Assembly: GCA_949825045.1 (NCBI GenBank)
Contig: OX463829.1
Location: forward strand, 17,578,715 to 17,642,714
Length of the DNA: 64,000 nt
Direction of reading: 5' to 3'
DNA from: Argyresthia goedartella
Lineage: Eukaryota > Arthropoda > Insecta > Lepidoptera > Argyresthiidae
The first letter of the stretch is position 1, and every line of letters begins with the position of its first letter. This document shows, one piece after another, positions 1 through 11,513 of this stretch. The notes below the pieces were generated by a model. The model made no database searches. It had not been told where the DNA came from and was given only the letters and a program-made list of their open reading frames with translations. Made by a program: the position numbers and the translations under genes.

Positions 1-95
1 GGAAGAAAAATTCGCCAATTTCATAGGTAAGCACCCAATATTTGCCAATAATTGTGGCATGTATATTTGGGAAGAGAAGTCTGCTCCTATCTATT

Positions 96-152
96 CATAA
101 ATTCCAAATTCCAAATGTCTTTTAAATTTCTGTAGATATTAACATATACTTA
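96..152 (-). repeat. 3' tail scrap of jockey-like LINE
   Basis: This short stretch matches, in the same orientation, the terminal part of the LINE copies at 722-1190 and 19425-19770: the shared blocks are TTCCAAATGTCTTT and a run around GTAGATATT-ACATATACTTAGC. It is a truncated end with no coding left. The surrounding 1-720 otherwise shows AT-rich DNA with nothing I can assign. Confidence 0.55.
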
Positions 153-721
153 GCAATCGTCTTCCACTATTGAGTGGATTCACCCAGCATTTTCTTTTAT
201 TATCATCTTCTATGTCTTCTAAAGATGCTTCGTAAATATTGCGTATGTACTATCGTTTCAAGAAAAGTTGATAAAATTTGCGATAAAACGTTTTTTATAC
301 CTCTAACTTCTATAATTTAGAAAAAAAAAATAAGAGTATGGTACTTAGTTTTGCAGGCCAGTATAGTTAAAAATATCCCTCGTAAAAAAGTATAGATGGC
401 TCGGCCACGGCCTCGCCTATAGTGGATATGTGGATGCTGACTGCACTGCCCTGTCTGCTCGAAAGACACCTGGGTCAAGCTACAATATTATTTATTTAAG
501 TAACACAATTATTGTTAACCATGGCTCGACGTATCTTTTCTGAAACATGGCGTGAAGTGAGCGAAGTGAAAACGTTTATCAACTTCAAAAATGTTACAAT
601 TCAATATCCAAGGGTTCAGCCAGGAACAGAACCATAGCTGAGTATTTATAGACCTTTCAACTAAAATACGGTTAGTAAAACAGTCAGTCGGTTAGTACTA
701 GTAGGCATTTCGGAAAATTGC

Positions 722-1190
722 AAATACCAAATTTTCCAAATTCCAAATGTCTTTATTACAGTAGATATTTACATATACTTAGCAATCGTCATTTTTTGCC
801 ACTTCTCTACATTGGACCACTGTGGGAGTAGAATGGCGTAGAAACTCCCACAGACTGATTGATAGATCTAATGAGCTGAAATAAATAATTACACAATTAT
901 TAACAGCAAGGTCTGTGTTGAGCCATATTAACCCCCATACAGTCCCGTCATTTAAGTAATCTTGAACATTGTAATATCCCTTTTTTCGACAAAGTCGCTT
1001 TAACATGGTTTTTAAATTGCTCAAATGGCAATTTCAAGATCTCCAGAGGTATCTTGTTGTAGTAGAGAATGCACTGACCCTTGAAAGAATATTACAGGTA
1101 CAGAGTAAGAGACTCGATCACTTTAATTATGAAAACGCTCTGAATAGAATCTCAATCATCTTTCAGATATACATAACCTGATTGAAAGTA
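722..1190 (-). mobile_element. 5'-truncated jockey-like LINE, C-terminus plus 3' UTR
   Basis: On the minus strand, 1024-779 encodes the end of a reverse-transcriptase ORF with a hallmark C-terminus (LKRLCRKKGYYNVQDYLND). This is typical of insect jockey-clade elements, whose last residues read roughly K-x(4)-YY-V-x-DYL-D. The downstream part at lower coordinates shares a 3' UTR with the copies at 19425-19770 (-) and 46315-47095 (+), including the block near TTGGACCACTGTGGGAG. It is a dead 5'-truncated insertion. Confidence 0.75.
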
Positions 1191-1499
1191 ATAATTGTAT
1201 ACAAAATTATGGTACGATTATTTTATTTTGACATGAATTTAAAAATATGTGCCCATAAAATGTTCAGATGTTTTCAGTTGTAATTAATAAGTTTCGAGTT
1301 TTATTTACCTGTTTCGATTCATTAAACTCAAGTAACAATGTCGCCATATTGTGGGGTTCCGTTTAGATTTCGTAAAGCCATGATCCATGCCATTTGGTGG
1401 TGCAGAAAATGGCGACATTTTCCAATGCGCAAACTTTCTCATGGTTTTAATACGGAATTATTAGTCCACTTGGTCACAGTTTAAATATTAAAATTACAT

Positions 1500-1562
1500 A
1501 CATTCAAATAAGCATTTATCAGTCACATACATTGCTTCTAGCCCCACACTAGGATACTGGAC
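1500..1562 (-). repeat. SINE family 1, 3' fragment
   Basis: The block ACATACATTGCTTCTAGC followed by CCCACACTAGGATAC is the reverse complement of the 3' body of the tRNA-derived SINE seen complete at 5865-6085 and 15326-15531. The tRNA-like head is missing. Confidence 0.6.
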
Positions 1563-1668
1563 GAAACAAATAATGGAGATTTTATAAATTAAAGGGGGCC
1601 CCCTTACAAGGGACTTCTTATCACGATTCAAATATAATCGTAGATTTCGCGGCTTATCTTAAGGTTGT

Positions 1669-1722
1669 GGTGGCGCAATTGGTTTGATATTGGTCGCGCA
1701 ATCAAATTCTGGGTTCGAATCT
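1669..1722 (+). repeat. tRNA-like SINE head
   Basis: A Pol III A-box-like TGGCGCAATTGG (1670-1681) is followed about 30 bp later by a B-box-like GGGTTCGAATC. The flanks do not pair into an acceptor stem, so this is a SINE or tRNA relic rather than a tRNA gene. Between here and 2110 I see no coding I trust. Confidence 0.45.
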
Positions 1723-2110
1723 ACGTTTGGACATGATATTGTTTTCTCTTTATTTTTGTTTTATTATTTTTAGAGCTTAGCTTTCCTTGTACAGTGGTAC
1801 GGAACCCTTCGTGTGCAAGTCCGACCCGCCCATGACCGATTTTTTCAGCTCCGGTTGCGCTAACCGCAAGCCAGATCAGTAATCCGAGCCAGTCCACCCT
1901 AAGAGTCACCGTGATGACCTCGACAGGCCCCGACAGCTACCACGCCCGTCGCCGCAACAACCACGCTTCTACAATGAGGCCCACTAATTCAAATAAAATA
2001 TGGAGTTGTCAATTTATTTCTGTTGCTCAGGGAATAGTGTTGACTCGGGTTCGAATTAGAGGGCCTAAGCTGCAACTTACGCGCGTTCTGGCGTTTGTAT
2101 TGCATCTATG

Positions 2111-2368
2111 TGACGACCCGAATGGCCGACTCTGCAGTGACCCAGCCTACGAAGCTAAGGGTTCCGGGTTCGAGTCCCGGTGGGGGCTAATATTTGTTTG
2201 ATGAGAACGGATGTTTGTACCCTAGTCATGGTTGTTTATCTATCTAAGTATAATATTTATCTATATTAGTATGTGTATCGTTGTCTAGTACCCAAGATAC
2301 AGGGAATCCTAGTTTGGGGCTAGATCAATGTGTGTAAATAGTGTCCAAGGTATTATTATTATTATTTA
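2111..2368 (+). mobile_element. SINE family 2, near full-length
   Basis: The head TGACGACCCGAATGGCCGA has an A box, followed by a B box (GGGTTCGAGTCCCGG). The body reads TATTTGTTTGATGAGAACGG ... GTTTATCTATCTAAGTATAA and ends in (ATT)n. Copies of the same unit occur at 16050-16262, 29205-29470 and 59218-59466, all on the + strand. Confidence 0.85.
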
Positions 2369-2428
2369 TAGGTAGTTTTGTGGCTAGATTCGAGCTAAGA
2401 TGATACAGGTTATCTTGAACTCTGTAAC

Positions 2429-2463
2429 ATTACCACGCTGTACAACGTGTACAGCGTGGTAAT
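2429..2463. repeat. Perfect 16-bp inverted repeat with 3-nt loop
   Basis: The arms 2429-2444 and 2448-2463 are exact reverse complements (ATTACCACGCTGTACA) around ACG. It is too short for a known element. It would extrude as a cruciform or fold as a very stable RNA hairpin if transcribed. The stretch 2464-3140 holds nothing else I recognise. Confidence 0.8.
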
Positions 2464-3144
2464 TTTAGCTACACCTGTTCTGAATTTCTTATACCATCCG
2501 GTGTTGTGGCTATTTCTCAAAAATGGTATCAACTTACCTTGAATTCGGTACAATTCGGTTTCCTCTCAAAGGCCTGCCGCACATTACGAAGTTAACTCGA
2601 AGAATTTGATAAAGAGGCGCGCCTTCGAGCTTGAGCGGCAACTGTCGATATTTAACTTGTTATTTTTTTTACTTATTGCGAAAGATCACTCGGTTAACAA
2701 ATCGGGACCTTGGTGGCGTCGCGTCGGTTTCACTTGCCTCTTGATCGTGGTTGCAGTTTGATGGTGAAAAAGTGAACCATTTCGATTTGAAAGTAGTTTC
2801 GGAAAATTTTTACTCATTAGGGCCACTCAAATTTTCCGTCACTTACATAGGTCACTTAAAGGTTAGTTAAGTTGATATATTTTTTTTAAAAACCTTTCAA
2901 AATTAACCTTTCCAGGATAAATTATTCAGCCTATCAGTAAAAGTTGTACGTGGCCACTTACTGAATCTTCTCTCAAAACCAAATTTACACCAAAATGTCT
3001 CCCCGCCTAATCAAAAACATATATAGCCAACTTATAATTTTTAAATATCTCCAGTTCTTCCCCTTTTCCTACTCAGTATCATGTAATAGAATGTCCTCTG
3101 TCACAAGACCCGTCACGGCCACAGGCGGGATACATACACCCCAT

Positions 3145-3290
3145 TATTTAACGTAAACACCCGAAGACCAGGCCGCTGATTCTACTAGGGGGGGATTCAT
3201 TAATTACGCAGCCCCTACGCCTGGTGAGAGGTTGTGAGATTCGGCTCAACCCCATCCCCTTCCCTTATCATATCACACGTGTGAATTTTT
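3145..3290 (+). repeat. Dispersed repeat, copy 1
   Basis: A segment with TTAACGTAAACACCC, a C/G-rich patch, then GAGATTCGGCTCAACCCC and ending near CACGTG. A second copy lies at 3530-3615 in the same orientation. I recall this as a common interspersed repeat style in moths, but I cannot assign a class. Confidence 0.5.
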
Positions 3291-3529
3291 AAAAATTGTA
3301 TAATTAGTGAAAATGCGTTGGATTTGTATAAAAACACAATTTATTTCATAATTTATTTGAAACAAGTATTTTGCCATGTCTTAGTCAACAAATATGTTTT
3401 ACATTAATTTTACCCTATTTTCCCTCAAATTTACCCTGTTACATCCTTAAACGAATTCTATAGCATTCGCGTCGCTATGATTTTTGAATTGAGGTCTTCT
3501 ATGCACTGGCCACGATAGTGTTAAGTCTT

Positions 3530-3615
3530 TTTTTTTTGCCGATTCCCCCCTCTCCCCCATGTTAGATTTGGTGAGATTGGGCTCAACCCACTCCCCCCTA
3601 AACACTTCACGTACA
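3530..3615 (+). repeat. Dispersed repeat, copy 2
   Basis: A shorter direct copy of 3145-3290 sharing the GGTGAGATTGGGCTCAACCC-type core and a terminal CACGTAC. Confidence 0.5.
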
Positions 3616-3925
3616 ACTAATGGAAACTGACAAAACTCAGCCTGCAATGGCGGTGTTCAGAGGCACAGTGTGCCCACGTTCAGCCAGTAATTTAATACAT
3701 CATTTTTCGTGACAGGGAGCTTGCCCATCACCACAGTTATGGAGATATGAAGATGTCACAATGTCACGATGTTGTTTGCAGCATACCAAATTATTCTAAT
3801 GTCTGAACAGTAACAGCACACCATTGACTTATCTTTGAAATCGTATATGACAGACAATCATTTTGGGCTGTTGGAGATAACATCAACAGGCGAGAGGTAG
3901 GGCAGTCAAGTTATAACAGTAGAAT

Positions 3926-4990
3926 CTACACCCGGGCCGGATAAAGGAGGATGTAACTGCCCACTGAACGTCCAAAGATATCGTAAAGGGTCACTAGAAC
4001 ACTAGAACTGGAGGGCCTTCGGCTCTTGAGAGGAGACCCTTCTGTGGCCTGTGAGTGGATTGTTCGGAAGGGACGAGGTATTTCAGGCAATACTGGTGGC
4101 GGAACGTCATACAAGATTTGTGTTATGTGGAGAGGTTCATTGTCAGAGATGCGTGCTACTTGAGATGTTAATGTGACGTTTGTAATGTCGGTTACAGGCA
4201 AAATATAAGGGTAGCCTAGTTGGGGGAAGCAATGTAAATATAGAAAAATCTGTATGATTTGCTTTTGATGGAAGTCGCAAATAGATGAAAATCGCAAGTT
4301 TACTGCTGCAAGTGCCAACTGATAACCACTGTTAAAGAACAGAGACTCTTATCAATAATTAAATTCCAAACGTAGATAGTTGGTATCCCAGACTCGACGC
4401 ACATTCCCAATGACAAATGTGTTCCGTCAAACTGTCTCCAAAGCCTATTTTGCAGACCATCCGTTAGCCCCATCGCCAACAGACCTTCCATGTCCAACTA
4501 CAAACGCCCGCCCTTCCAATGATATCCCTAACTATTAGGTGGAGAGCCAAGAGCACTCGTGACTGCCAACGTCTGTATTGTTTACCAGACCAACTCATTA
4601 TGCAATTGTGTTGTGTCAAGAGTCATTCGTTTTCGTCGCGAAATAGAAAGCTCCGGTTTTGTTCCGTTTGTTAAGTTATCGCGACAAAGATGGATCTGCT
4701 GGGATGCTAGCCAGTTTGGTGTTATAAAAGCGGACACCATAGAGAAATTACTTAAAACCGTTTCAGCGGTGGAGCATTTCTTTAGGGCTTACTCTAACAT
4801 GTTCACTTACAACCAGTTCCATGAAGAACTTTAAGAAGAAACCATGGTACAAAATCAAATAAATATGGAAGTCAAAAAACTGATTTCGTACTATGTTAAC
4901 AACAGGAATCTTGAGTCAAGATTGAAGATTCTTGACAAGCTGGTGATGTTGCTACCACTAGGTTATTAACAGTAGCAGGCCCGCTTTTAA
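3926..4990. other. Unrecognised cluster of open frames
   Basis: Two overlapping minus frames (4497-4300, 65 codons; 4318-3926, 130 codons) and one plus frame (4559-4834, 91 codons, followed by further open sequence after a stop) give an unusually open 1 kb. The plus frame has a helical, lysine-rich C-terminal part (KADTIEKLLKTVSAVEHFF). I recognise no domain. No splice sites tie them together. A decayed retroelement ORF is the simplest guess, but it is only a guess. Confidence 0.2.
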
Positions 4991-5864
4991 TTTGTCTGAA
5001 TATTTACGACTTCCGATGTTATTCTCGTATCTCATCGACACAATACTCTACTGGCATCCACTGTTTGAGATGTGTGAAATCTATCTTATAATGCAGACAG
5101 ATTGATGATTGTTGCTTCACGCCAAGTATTCCGAGATGGACTACAAATGATGTCATTCACATCTCGAAAGCACAACAGTTGATTTTGATATCTGCTCTCT
5201 ATTCAGATAAAGACGTGCTGTGGCCTGTGCTGTCAGATGTGTAGAAATGATAGACAAATAAAGCGAGTATAGTTATCGCAGCGAGCGTTGAGGCGAGAAT
5301 ATGTGATTAGGGCGAGACAAATCATCTGACAATATTACCTATATCTCTAGTCTACATATAAGATCAACGGCTAACAACATAGTTTCGCGGCATTTCCCAT
5401 ACGGCATGGCAGATTCACAACTGTACCTACGTTTAGCCAGATACACGAAATATAATAATACTAAACTCTGATTTTTACACAACTAGACCGACATGACAGT
5501 TGGATTCGCCCTTTTTTACTTTGAATGTTGCAAGATTTATACTCTTAGTGTTGTAAAAATCGATTCAGTAAATTCGAAGATATGTCGATTTAATTAGAAA
5601 AATAGGTAGATATGTCGATAATCGATCAATAATTTATATAGGAATGGGTATTATGCGAATAATCGTAACGAATGTATTGGCAAACTGTAATTACAACAAA
5701 AAAAAACGACCATAAAGCGGCAACCCACCAACTGCTATGTTGGTCTGGTTGTATATAAATAAGGGTTTAGCTGACCCCCCGAAATTCGTAGGTACCGCCG
5801 AAGAGTCAATGACGGGTGAGCTGTCCCTTGCGGAAGATGACGGAGTTCCAAACCTAATTTATAC

Positions 5865-6085
5865 CGACGACCTCTGTGGCGCAGCGGTTGTGGCTCTGCC
5901 CACCATGCGAGAGGTCCCGGGTTCGATCCCCAGCTGGGGGTGAAGAAAAAAAATACCTAGGTCTTGGATTTTTATATGTGTGTGACGTCGCTGTTTCCGG
6001 TTCTCAACATAGGGAACCCTATAGTGTGGGGCCAGAAGGAATGGTTGTGCCTGTATATAAATGTTTATGTTTTTTTTATATAAAA
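5865..6085 (+). mobile_element. SINE family 1, near full-length
   Basis: The tRNA-derived head has an A box fitting the consensus (TGGCGCAGCGG) and a B box (GGGTTCGATCCCC). The body contains TATATGTGTGTGACGTCGCT and GTGGGGCCAGAAGGAATG and ends near TATAAATGTTTATG plus a T-rich run. Other copies: 15326-15531 (+), 17017-17207 (-), 44972-45182 (-), and partial 1500-1562, 46108-46185, 55576-55725. Confidence 0.88.
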
Positions 6086-6202
6086 ACAATTTTGTGTGTA
6101 TTTATTTCAGTGATTTTTTCCGATATTTAAATTGTAATAAGAAATTTATTAAGCAAAAGATTCATGAAAATAAGTACAGAGAATATAAATAAGATATTCA
6201 TT

Positions 6203-6765
6203 CTAGTTCAAGACGTGTGGGACTGCCGCTCCATCCTCATATAGGCCTGTGCGATTCCACCTATGGCGGGTACCGCGGATGCACATGCTGCTAGCCCTGA
6301 TGATGGCGGTTTGAATTCTTGCTCGTAGCCAGCCCATTATTGTGGCAGGGGTCCGGTTCCAGCGGTCCGCCAGCGTTTCGGCGAGGTGTTTAGTGAATGA
6401 TATCATTTGTGGAGCAAAAACTCCGTCGACAGAGGTTACTAAAGGGGTGAAGGTGGTGTGGCGCGTCTCGCATGGGTCGCAGTACTTCCTTTTCTTTTCT
6501 TCTTCAGCTGAACGAAGGACAGCCGCTACGGGGCGTGATGCGTGGGAGGGAGCGTCGGTGTCTATGACACGGATATCAAATAACGCCTCCCTCTGGGCAA
6601 TCCATACCCCCCGACAAGCCAAGTCTCCGCGCAGCCCAGTATCGCCTTCGGAGATGACTGGCTCTTTCGTGACGTTTCCCCAGGCTTGCTGGCACAGTTC
6701 ACAGAAAAGATCCCTTATTTCGTTATGTCTGCGTGTGATAAGGCCACCTGTTTTAAATAGTTACA
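6203..6765 (-). mobile_element. Retroelement polyprotein C-terminus (DIRV/FTPLV-type domain)
   Basis: One minus-strand frame is open from about 6765 to a stop at 6203, beginning before the first methionine (6622). It carries the ordered motifs RHNEIRD, GDxGLRGDL, LFDIRVIDTDA, a KKRKY block, FTPLVTSVDG, LAETLADRW, MGWLRARI and CIRGTRHRWN. I know this series from C-terminal regions of reverse-transcriptase elements that are multi-copy in many animal genomes. The DhRV..D pattern could be a nuclease-like core, but that is inference. The polymerase domain is absent, so this is a 5'-truncated copy. The uninterrupted frame suggests a fairly young insertion. Confidence 0.6.
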
Positions 6766-7284
6766 CCATCCGGGCTGGAGACGAATCCAACAAATATGTG
6801 ATCATTAAAGTCAGTCCAGCCATTCTTATATATATATTTATTTTTAAGATTCATGAAACCTATTCTATCTTTACTATACCTACACAAATGTAGGTGATAT
6901 CGGTTCGGTCCGGATGTGTATGTACCCATACAGTTGATGTACTAGTTGGTGATTGTACCAATAACCTTTACGGGTATAGAGTTTGCATCGTAACCCGTTT
7001 ATGGCCCGTTACACCGTTTCTGTAATGCTTCGCCGGTACCCTAAACACAGAAGGAAACGTGTTCAATAAAACCATATACGGATATTCTAAGTTGGGATTT
7101 GTGGGCCTATTTTTGATCGATTTGTCCGCCTTGTTTGGCGAAAATACCTTAGTTTCAACAATTATCTAGGCCCCAATAGTTACATTTGTATCTATCAACA
7201 TACGGAATAACCTCTCACACCAACCCCCACATTGCTGTATCTAGCCAGTTAAAAGCTATAAAATGGGTTTGCTGGGAAGATGTT

Positions 7285-7835
7285 TACACGACACGGGCTT
7301 TGAATCCGGGCCATCCAGCTGTGGAATGCACTCCCTTACCATCAGACCATCAGGGACAGTTCAACACTCAACATTTTTAAAAGTCGAGTTAAAGAGCACT
7401 ACCTTTCTCTTCAATCATAGGTATGTATGTATTTTTATTTTATTTATATACTTTGTATATATGTATTAAGTTTATTATGCTTATACAGTACTTAAGTATT
7501 CGTTTATATAGTTAGGCTTAGATAGTTATATCAACAAGTTTAAGTATTTATTCGGAAGTGTATATTATTATGTTTAGGTATGTAGTCTTGTAGTACAATT
7601 GTACACAATTAGTCTACCCCCGCTCAACAATTACCTCTCACTGTCTAAGTCGCGTTACTGGAAGAGATCTCTTATTTAGAGTTAAGTACGCCGTTGTGCA
7701 CTCTTTTGTTTTCAATGTAACTTTGCTTTAAATTTTGTATGCAATAAATAAATTATAAATGTTAAGCTCGCCTTTGTACACTATTTTCATGTAACTCTTT
7801 GTATGATTTGTGTGCAATAAATAAATTATGAACGA
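7285..7835 (+). mobile_element. Decayed LINE 3' end (LWNxLP family)
   Basis: The DNA aligns by eye with the reverse-transcriptase C-terminus at 63360-63243 (-) and 19913-20050 (+): TGGAATGCACTCCC...ATCAG...TTTTTAAAAGTCGAGTTAAAG. Indels split the frame between two readings (7186-7380 and 7263-7469). The 3' UTR ends in TGCAATAAATAAATTA at 7740-7757. A second copy of the tail (CTCGCCTTTGTACACTATTTT ... TGTGCAATAAATAAATTATG) follows at once, so the tail is duplicated in tandem. Confidence 0.7.
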
Positions 7836-7839
7836 ATCA

Positions 7840-8960
7840 TGTTACAGTAGGTTCTCCTAAGTTTTTGAAGTATGTAGGTACTTCTTTTTATTCGTCAGTA
7901 CCAATTAAGCACATATATATGAACAATTCAAGCATGCCCTAAAAGTACCAAAGACGGGAAAGAAGGGAAGATGCCACCCAGCAACCTCAAATTCAATCTT
8001 AAAGTACTCGTTACTTTTATGAGTACTATTATTTTTGTTCTAAGAACTAATAAAATATCCATTATTACTTTTAATAATTCATTAAAAACACCGAAATTTA
8101 AGAATTGAGGGTTACTCGGAAGCATGACGTAGTAAAGGTACCTTCATTCAGTACCTAACTAATACTTATGGTTAATTCCTTTCTTCTGTGTCTTGATAAT
8201 TTTCCAAACACACAAAAACTCGAAACATTTATTGTAAGTAGTGAAAAATAATGCACTTTTACAATTCAAATACTTAATTCTCATATAATATATACATGGG
8301 GTTTTTTTTTAAATAAATCAAACATGATCACCTAAACTAATGAGTAACTGATTATGGTTTGAGTTTGAAGAAGGAAATTTTACTTTAATTGGTGCTTCAC
8401 GGCTGAATCTCGAACAGGAAAAGGAAACTCGATTAACTCTACCAGTGCTTCGGAAAAACGCCCGTCGGAGAAGATAGCACCAAGAAACTCTACGTGATGT
8501 ATTTTTTTTCCAATTACGTCTTTTTTATGCCACAATATACAATATGAAAATAATCTTATCTAATGACAATATAATAACATCGTATCTATAGTGCCCATAA
8601 GATATTTCAAAATAAAAAATAACAAAAAAAAAATAAGAACAAACAAAGCTGTAGTCAATATAACTTTTGAGAAACCAGACTGGACCAGTCCCCCCAAGCA
8701 GCAAGCACCCGTTCACGAGCATGACTTGTGCACCAGCCATCACCCCCCTCGCCATATTTGAGGGAGGGGAGCAACCCGCTACACAGAGCCGCCGCAAGCA
8801 AAAATATTTTAGTGAGCATTACCATAAACTCTTGTTCGGGCTTCCGATATGGATAAATGAAGTTGCTGTGATGGAATCCGGTAGTATAGTAAAAAGACCT
8901 AGAAAACAGGCATACTTAACACATTCATGCAAATACATTACAGAGTGATTATTACAGGAT
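7840..8960. other. Stretch without recognisable features
   Basis: AT-rich DNA. Open frames at 7928-8125 and 8525-8948 overlap on both strands, have low complexity and show no recognisable domain. I see no gene here. Confidence 0.5.
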
Positions 8961-8965
8961 TAAAA

Positions 8966-9008
8966 TAGTTCGGGATCGAAAGCTATTTCACCTTTCGATC
9001 CCGAACTA
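8966..9008. repeat. Perfect 17-bp inverted repeat, 9-nt loop
   Basis: Arms 8966-8982 and 8992-9008 (TAGTTCGGGATCGAAAG and its reverse complement) are exact. There are no flanking target duplications or coding. The region 9010-10340 shows nothing else I can support. Confidence 0.8.
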
Positions 9009-10343
9009 CCTCAGTCCTCAGTAACTTTACATCGGGCCCACCAGACCCCATTCAAAGCCGCAATAGTCACTAAAGGAGCGGTTCATACGGCTGTAATTTG
9101 GCTGTTGACAGATTTACAACACCATGTTTCAAGTATACTATCCGTGAAGCGATCGCGAGAGATCTTCGAGCGGGAAGCAATCAGAGTTGAATGTGGTACG
9201 GCGAGGTTGTGACTGCGGTGGATACTTAAGGAACTATAAATATACGTCAGATTGACCGAACTTTGATCAGAGATTAGAAAATATGAATGTCAAAGTTATC
9301 CCGAGATTAAAGCTAACTCGCTTCCTATCTTTCTCTTGGCGGCTGGTGTATAGTCTTCACGGGTTGGCATTGCAATAGCGGTCATTGACCCGATTGATAC
9401 TGCGAACCGAATGATACATGGTAAGCATGGTAACGTTTGGGGAGAATCTACCATGATACGCTAATCGACACCGATTTAGAACGTTGCACGCAATAAGTAA
9501 GTAAGTACCTAACCCATTCAAGAGCGTACAGTGGTGGACAGGAGTCTATGAAGGCTAATGAATAGCTAACCCGTGAAGACAATAGAACTCAGGATAATGC
9601 TGAATGAAATGTTCCATCGGAGTGGACTGGAGGTATAGATAAAAGCTCCGGTTAATACTCTGATTTGAGCATGCAAGCGAATATAACCGTATATAAACTA
9701 ATTGCTGCACACTGAAATAAATATTCAGAATAACAGAACCGGCATCTAAAACGAGAATAAGAGTCGCCAGTATGAAATGCCATTGCTTTTGACAGGTAAG
9801 TTAGGGCCAATGTAACTGCACTGATTTTAGCGCCACCACATATAATAGAATTATTTTGTCAGACGTATAGGCAGTAAGTAAACCGTCACAAATAAAGTCT
9901 CTCTGCGAATCAACAACAACCATAAACTGTGTGTTGAAATCTAACAGTTCGCTCTAAACTTAGTTGCCACTTTCGAGTAGCTGTTGCTACTGCAAGTCTC
10001 GAAGATCACATTTCAATTTACGATTTTCTTCTCCCTCCGAGGTTGTGAAATATAATTTATTTATGGCGTATATTAGAATTACTTCACTTCCGTCCGTTGT
10101 GATTTATTTAGTAGCTAATCTGGTTTAGTACAACTATAATACACTTAAAAGAATGGGTGTACTAACACGTATATGAATGGGTAAAGGCTTTACTCGCTGC
10201 TTGAATTAGCACCGGATGATGAAGATAACACGTGACGGGTTTACATCTAAACTTTAAATGACATGCCTCTATTTTTGATATGGGTTTTAAGTATCATCAA
10301 CTCGACGGGATCTGACTGGACAAACTGTTGTAGGACCGTGAAG

Positions 10344-10369
10344 AAGAAGAAGCCTATAGGCTTCTTCTT
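10344..10369. repeat. Perfect 26-bp palindrome
   Basis: AAGAAGAAG-CCTATAGG-CTTCTTCTT reads identically on both strands. It sits just outside the 3' end of the RTE fragment. Confidence 0.8.
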
Positions 10370-10379
10370 AAATTTTACT

Positions 10380-10742
10380 TTGTCATCATTCTCAGCCCAC
10401 ATCAACCCACTGCTGGGCATAGGCCTCTTCTCTATAGCGCCAACCCCTGCGGTCCTGTGCCCTCCGCATCCATTGAGATCCCTTCGACGTTAGTATATCG
10501 TCGGACCATCGGGCAGCTGGTCTGCCCACTGGCCTTGTTGCTCCCCTTGGCCACCACTCCGTGACTGCTTTGGTCCACCGTCCGTCATCGCGTCTAGCCA
10601 AGTGTCCCGCCCATCTCCACCTCAGTCTCATTATCCGCTTACCTACATCTTCGACCTTCGTCATCCGTCGAATTTCGACGTTTGGCACGCGGTCAACGAG
10701 AGATATACTTAACATGGAACGCTCCATTGCTCGTTGGGCCAC
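10380..10742 (-). mobile_element. RTE-clade LINE, C-terminal fragment
   Basis: The minus-strand ORF 10742-10392 (116 codons) has the typical end of RTE-type reverse-transcriptase proteins: RWRWAGHLARRDDGRWT, then a TEWWPRG-x-RPxGRPxxRWxDD block and a final W..REEAYAQQWVDVG. The 3' end, at lower coordinates, runs into an ATGATGACA tail, the short (TGATGA)n type usual for RTE elements. The 5' part is missing, and the inverted-repeat element at 10760-11017 lies at that side. Confidence 0.85.
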
Positions 10743-10759
10743 CTTGATTTTTTACCCTG

Positions 10760-11017
10760 TGGTGACATTTATTAGCGGACCATATTTTTTGGGAATGATA
10801 GCACCCATAATATGAACAACTTTCCCCTAGAAACATTGGTCGCAAACGAAAAAAAAAATTGGGTCTCCCATAATAACTTGTTATCAGCTGATCCTGTCAA
10901 TGTACTGAGGGACGAAATTTGTTTTTGATTTGCGACCATATGCTTCTTGTGGAAAATCGTTCATATATATGGGTGCTATCATTCCCCAAAATATGGTCAG
11001 CTAACTAAATGCCACCA
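10760..11017. mobile_element. Inverted-repeat (MITE-like) element, 258 bp
   Basis: Arms of about 58 bp (10760-10817 and 10959-11017) are near-identical reverse complements: both read TGGTGRCATTTA...AGC...GACCATATTTT...GGGAATGATAGCACCCATA...ATGAAC. The interior has no ORF. It is probably a non-autonomous DNA transposon; I see no clear target duplication, so the superfamily is open. It separates RTE-like ends pointing in opposite directions. Confidence 0.75.
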
Positions 11018-11019
11018 AG

Positions 11020-11070
11020 CAGTGGGTCGAGGTACGCTGAGCGTGATGATGATGATGATGAAGATGATAG
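11020..11070 (+). repeat. RTE-like 3' end with (GAT)n tail
   Basis: AGCAGTGGGTCGAGGTACGC followed by GAGCG and TGATGATGATGATGATG resembles the last codons and simple-repeat tail of RTE elements, here on the + strand, opposite to 10380-10742. Confidence 0.5.
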
Positions 11071-11513
11071 TCTTAGAGTTATTTGTGTATCTACTCTATT
11101 GATAGACCGCCAAGAGGTAAGTACTTACATTAATAGAGTATATTAAGGACAATAATTCATTACCTTGAGACTACTACAGTTCAGTAACTGGATGTGACAC
11201 ATTTGAAATTAAACGATTGAAAGAGTTTATTGTCAACTGAAACTGGGTCTTCATGGTTGGCGTAACATGATAATGTTGCCGCATTATAACCATACTCTAA
11301 ATGCCTATATAAAACCAGTTTATGTAAATATGTATGTGGTCTTGTCAAATTTGGTTACATCCGATGTGATACCTACCTAGTTAACCTTGAAAAGTTAACT
11401 TACTGCTGATTACACACAGTCACTTTTGGCACAATTTTTAGTCGATTAGGGGGTATTTGGAACCCAATAATTGAGCTAAACTCTTCAGATTCTGATTGTA
11501 ATCATTTACTCCT

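Noticed and set aside
3926..4834. Overlapping ORFs as a possible host gene
   Set aside because: No domain, no splice sites that join them and opposite strands; listed only as an unrecognised cluster.
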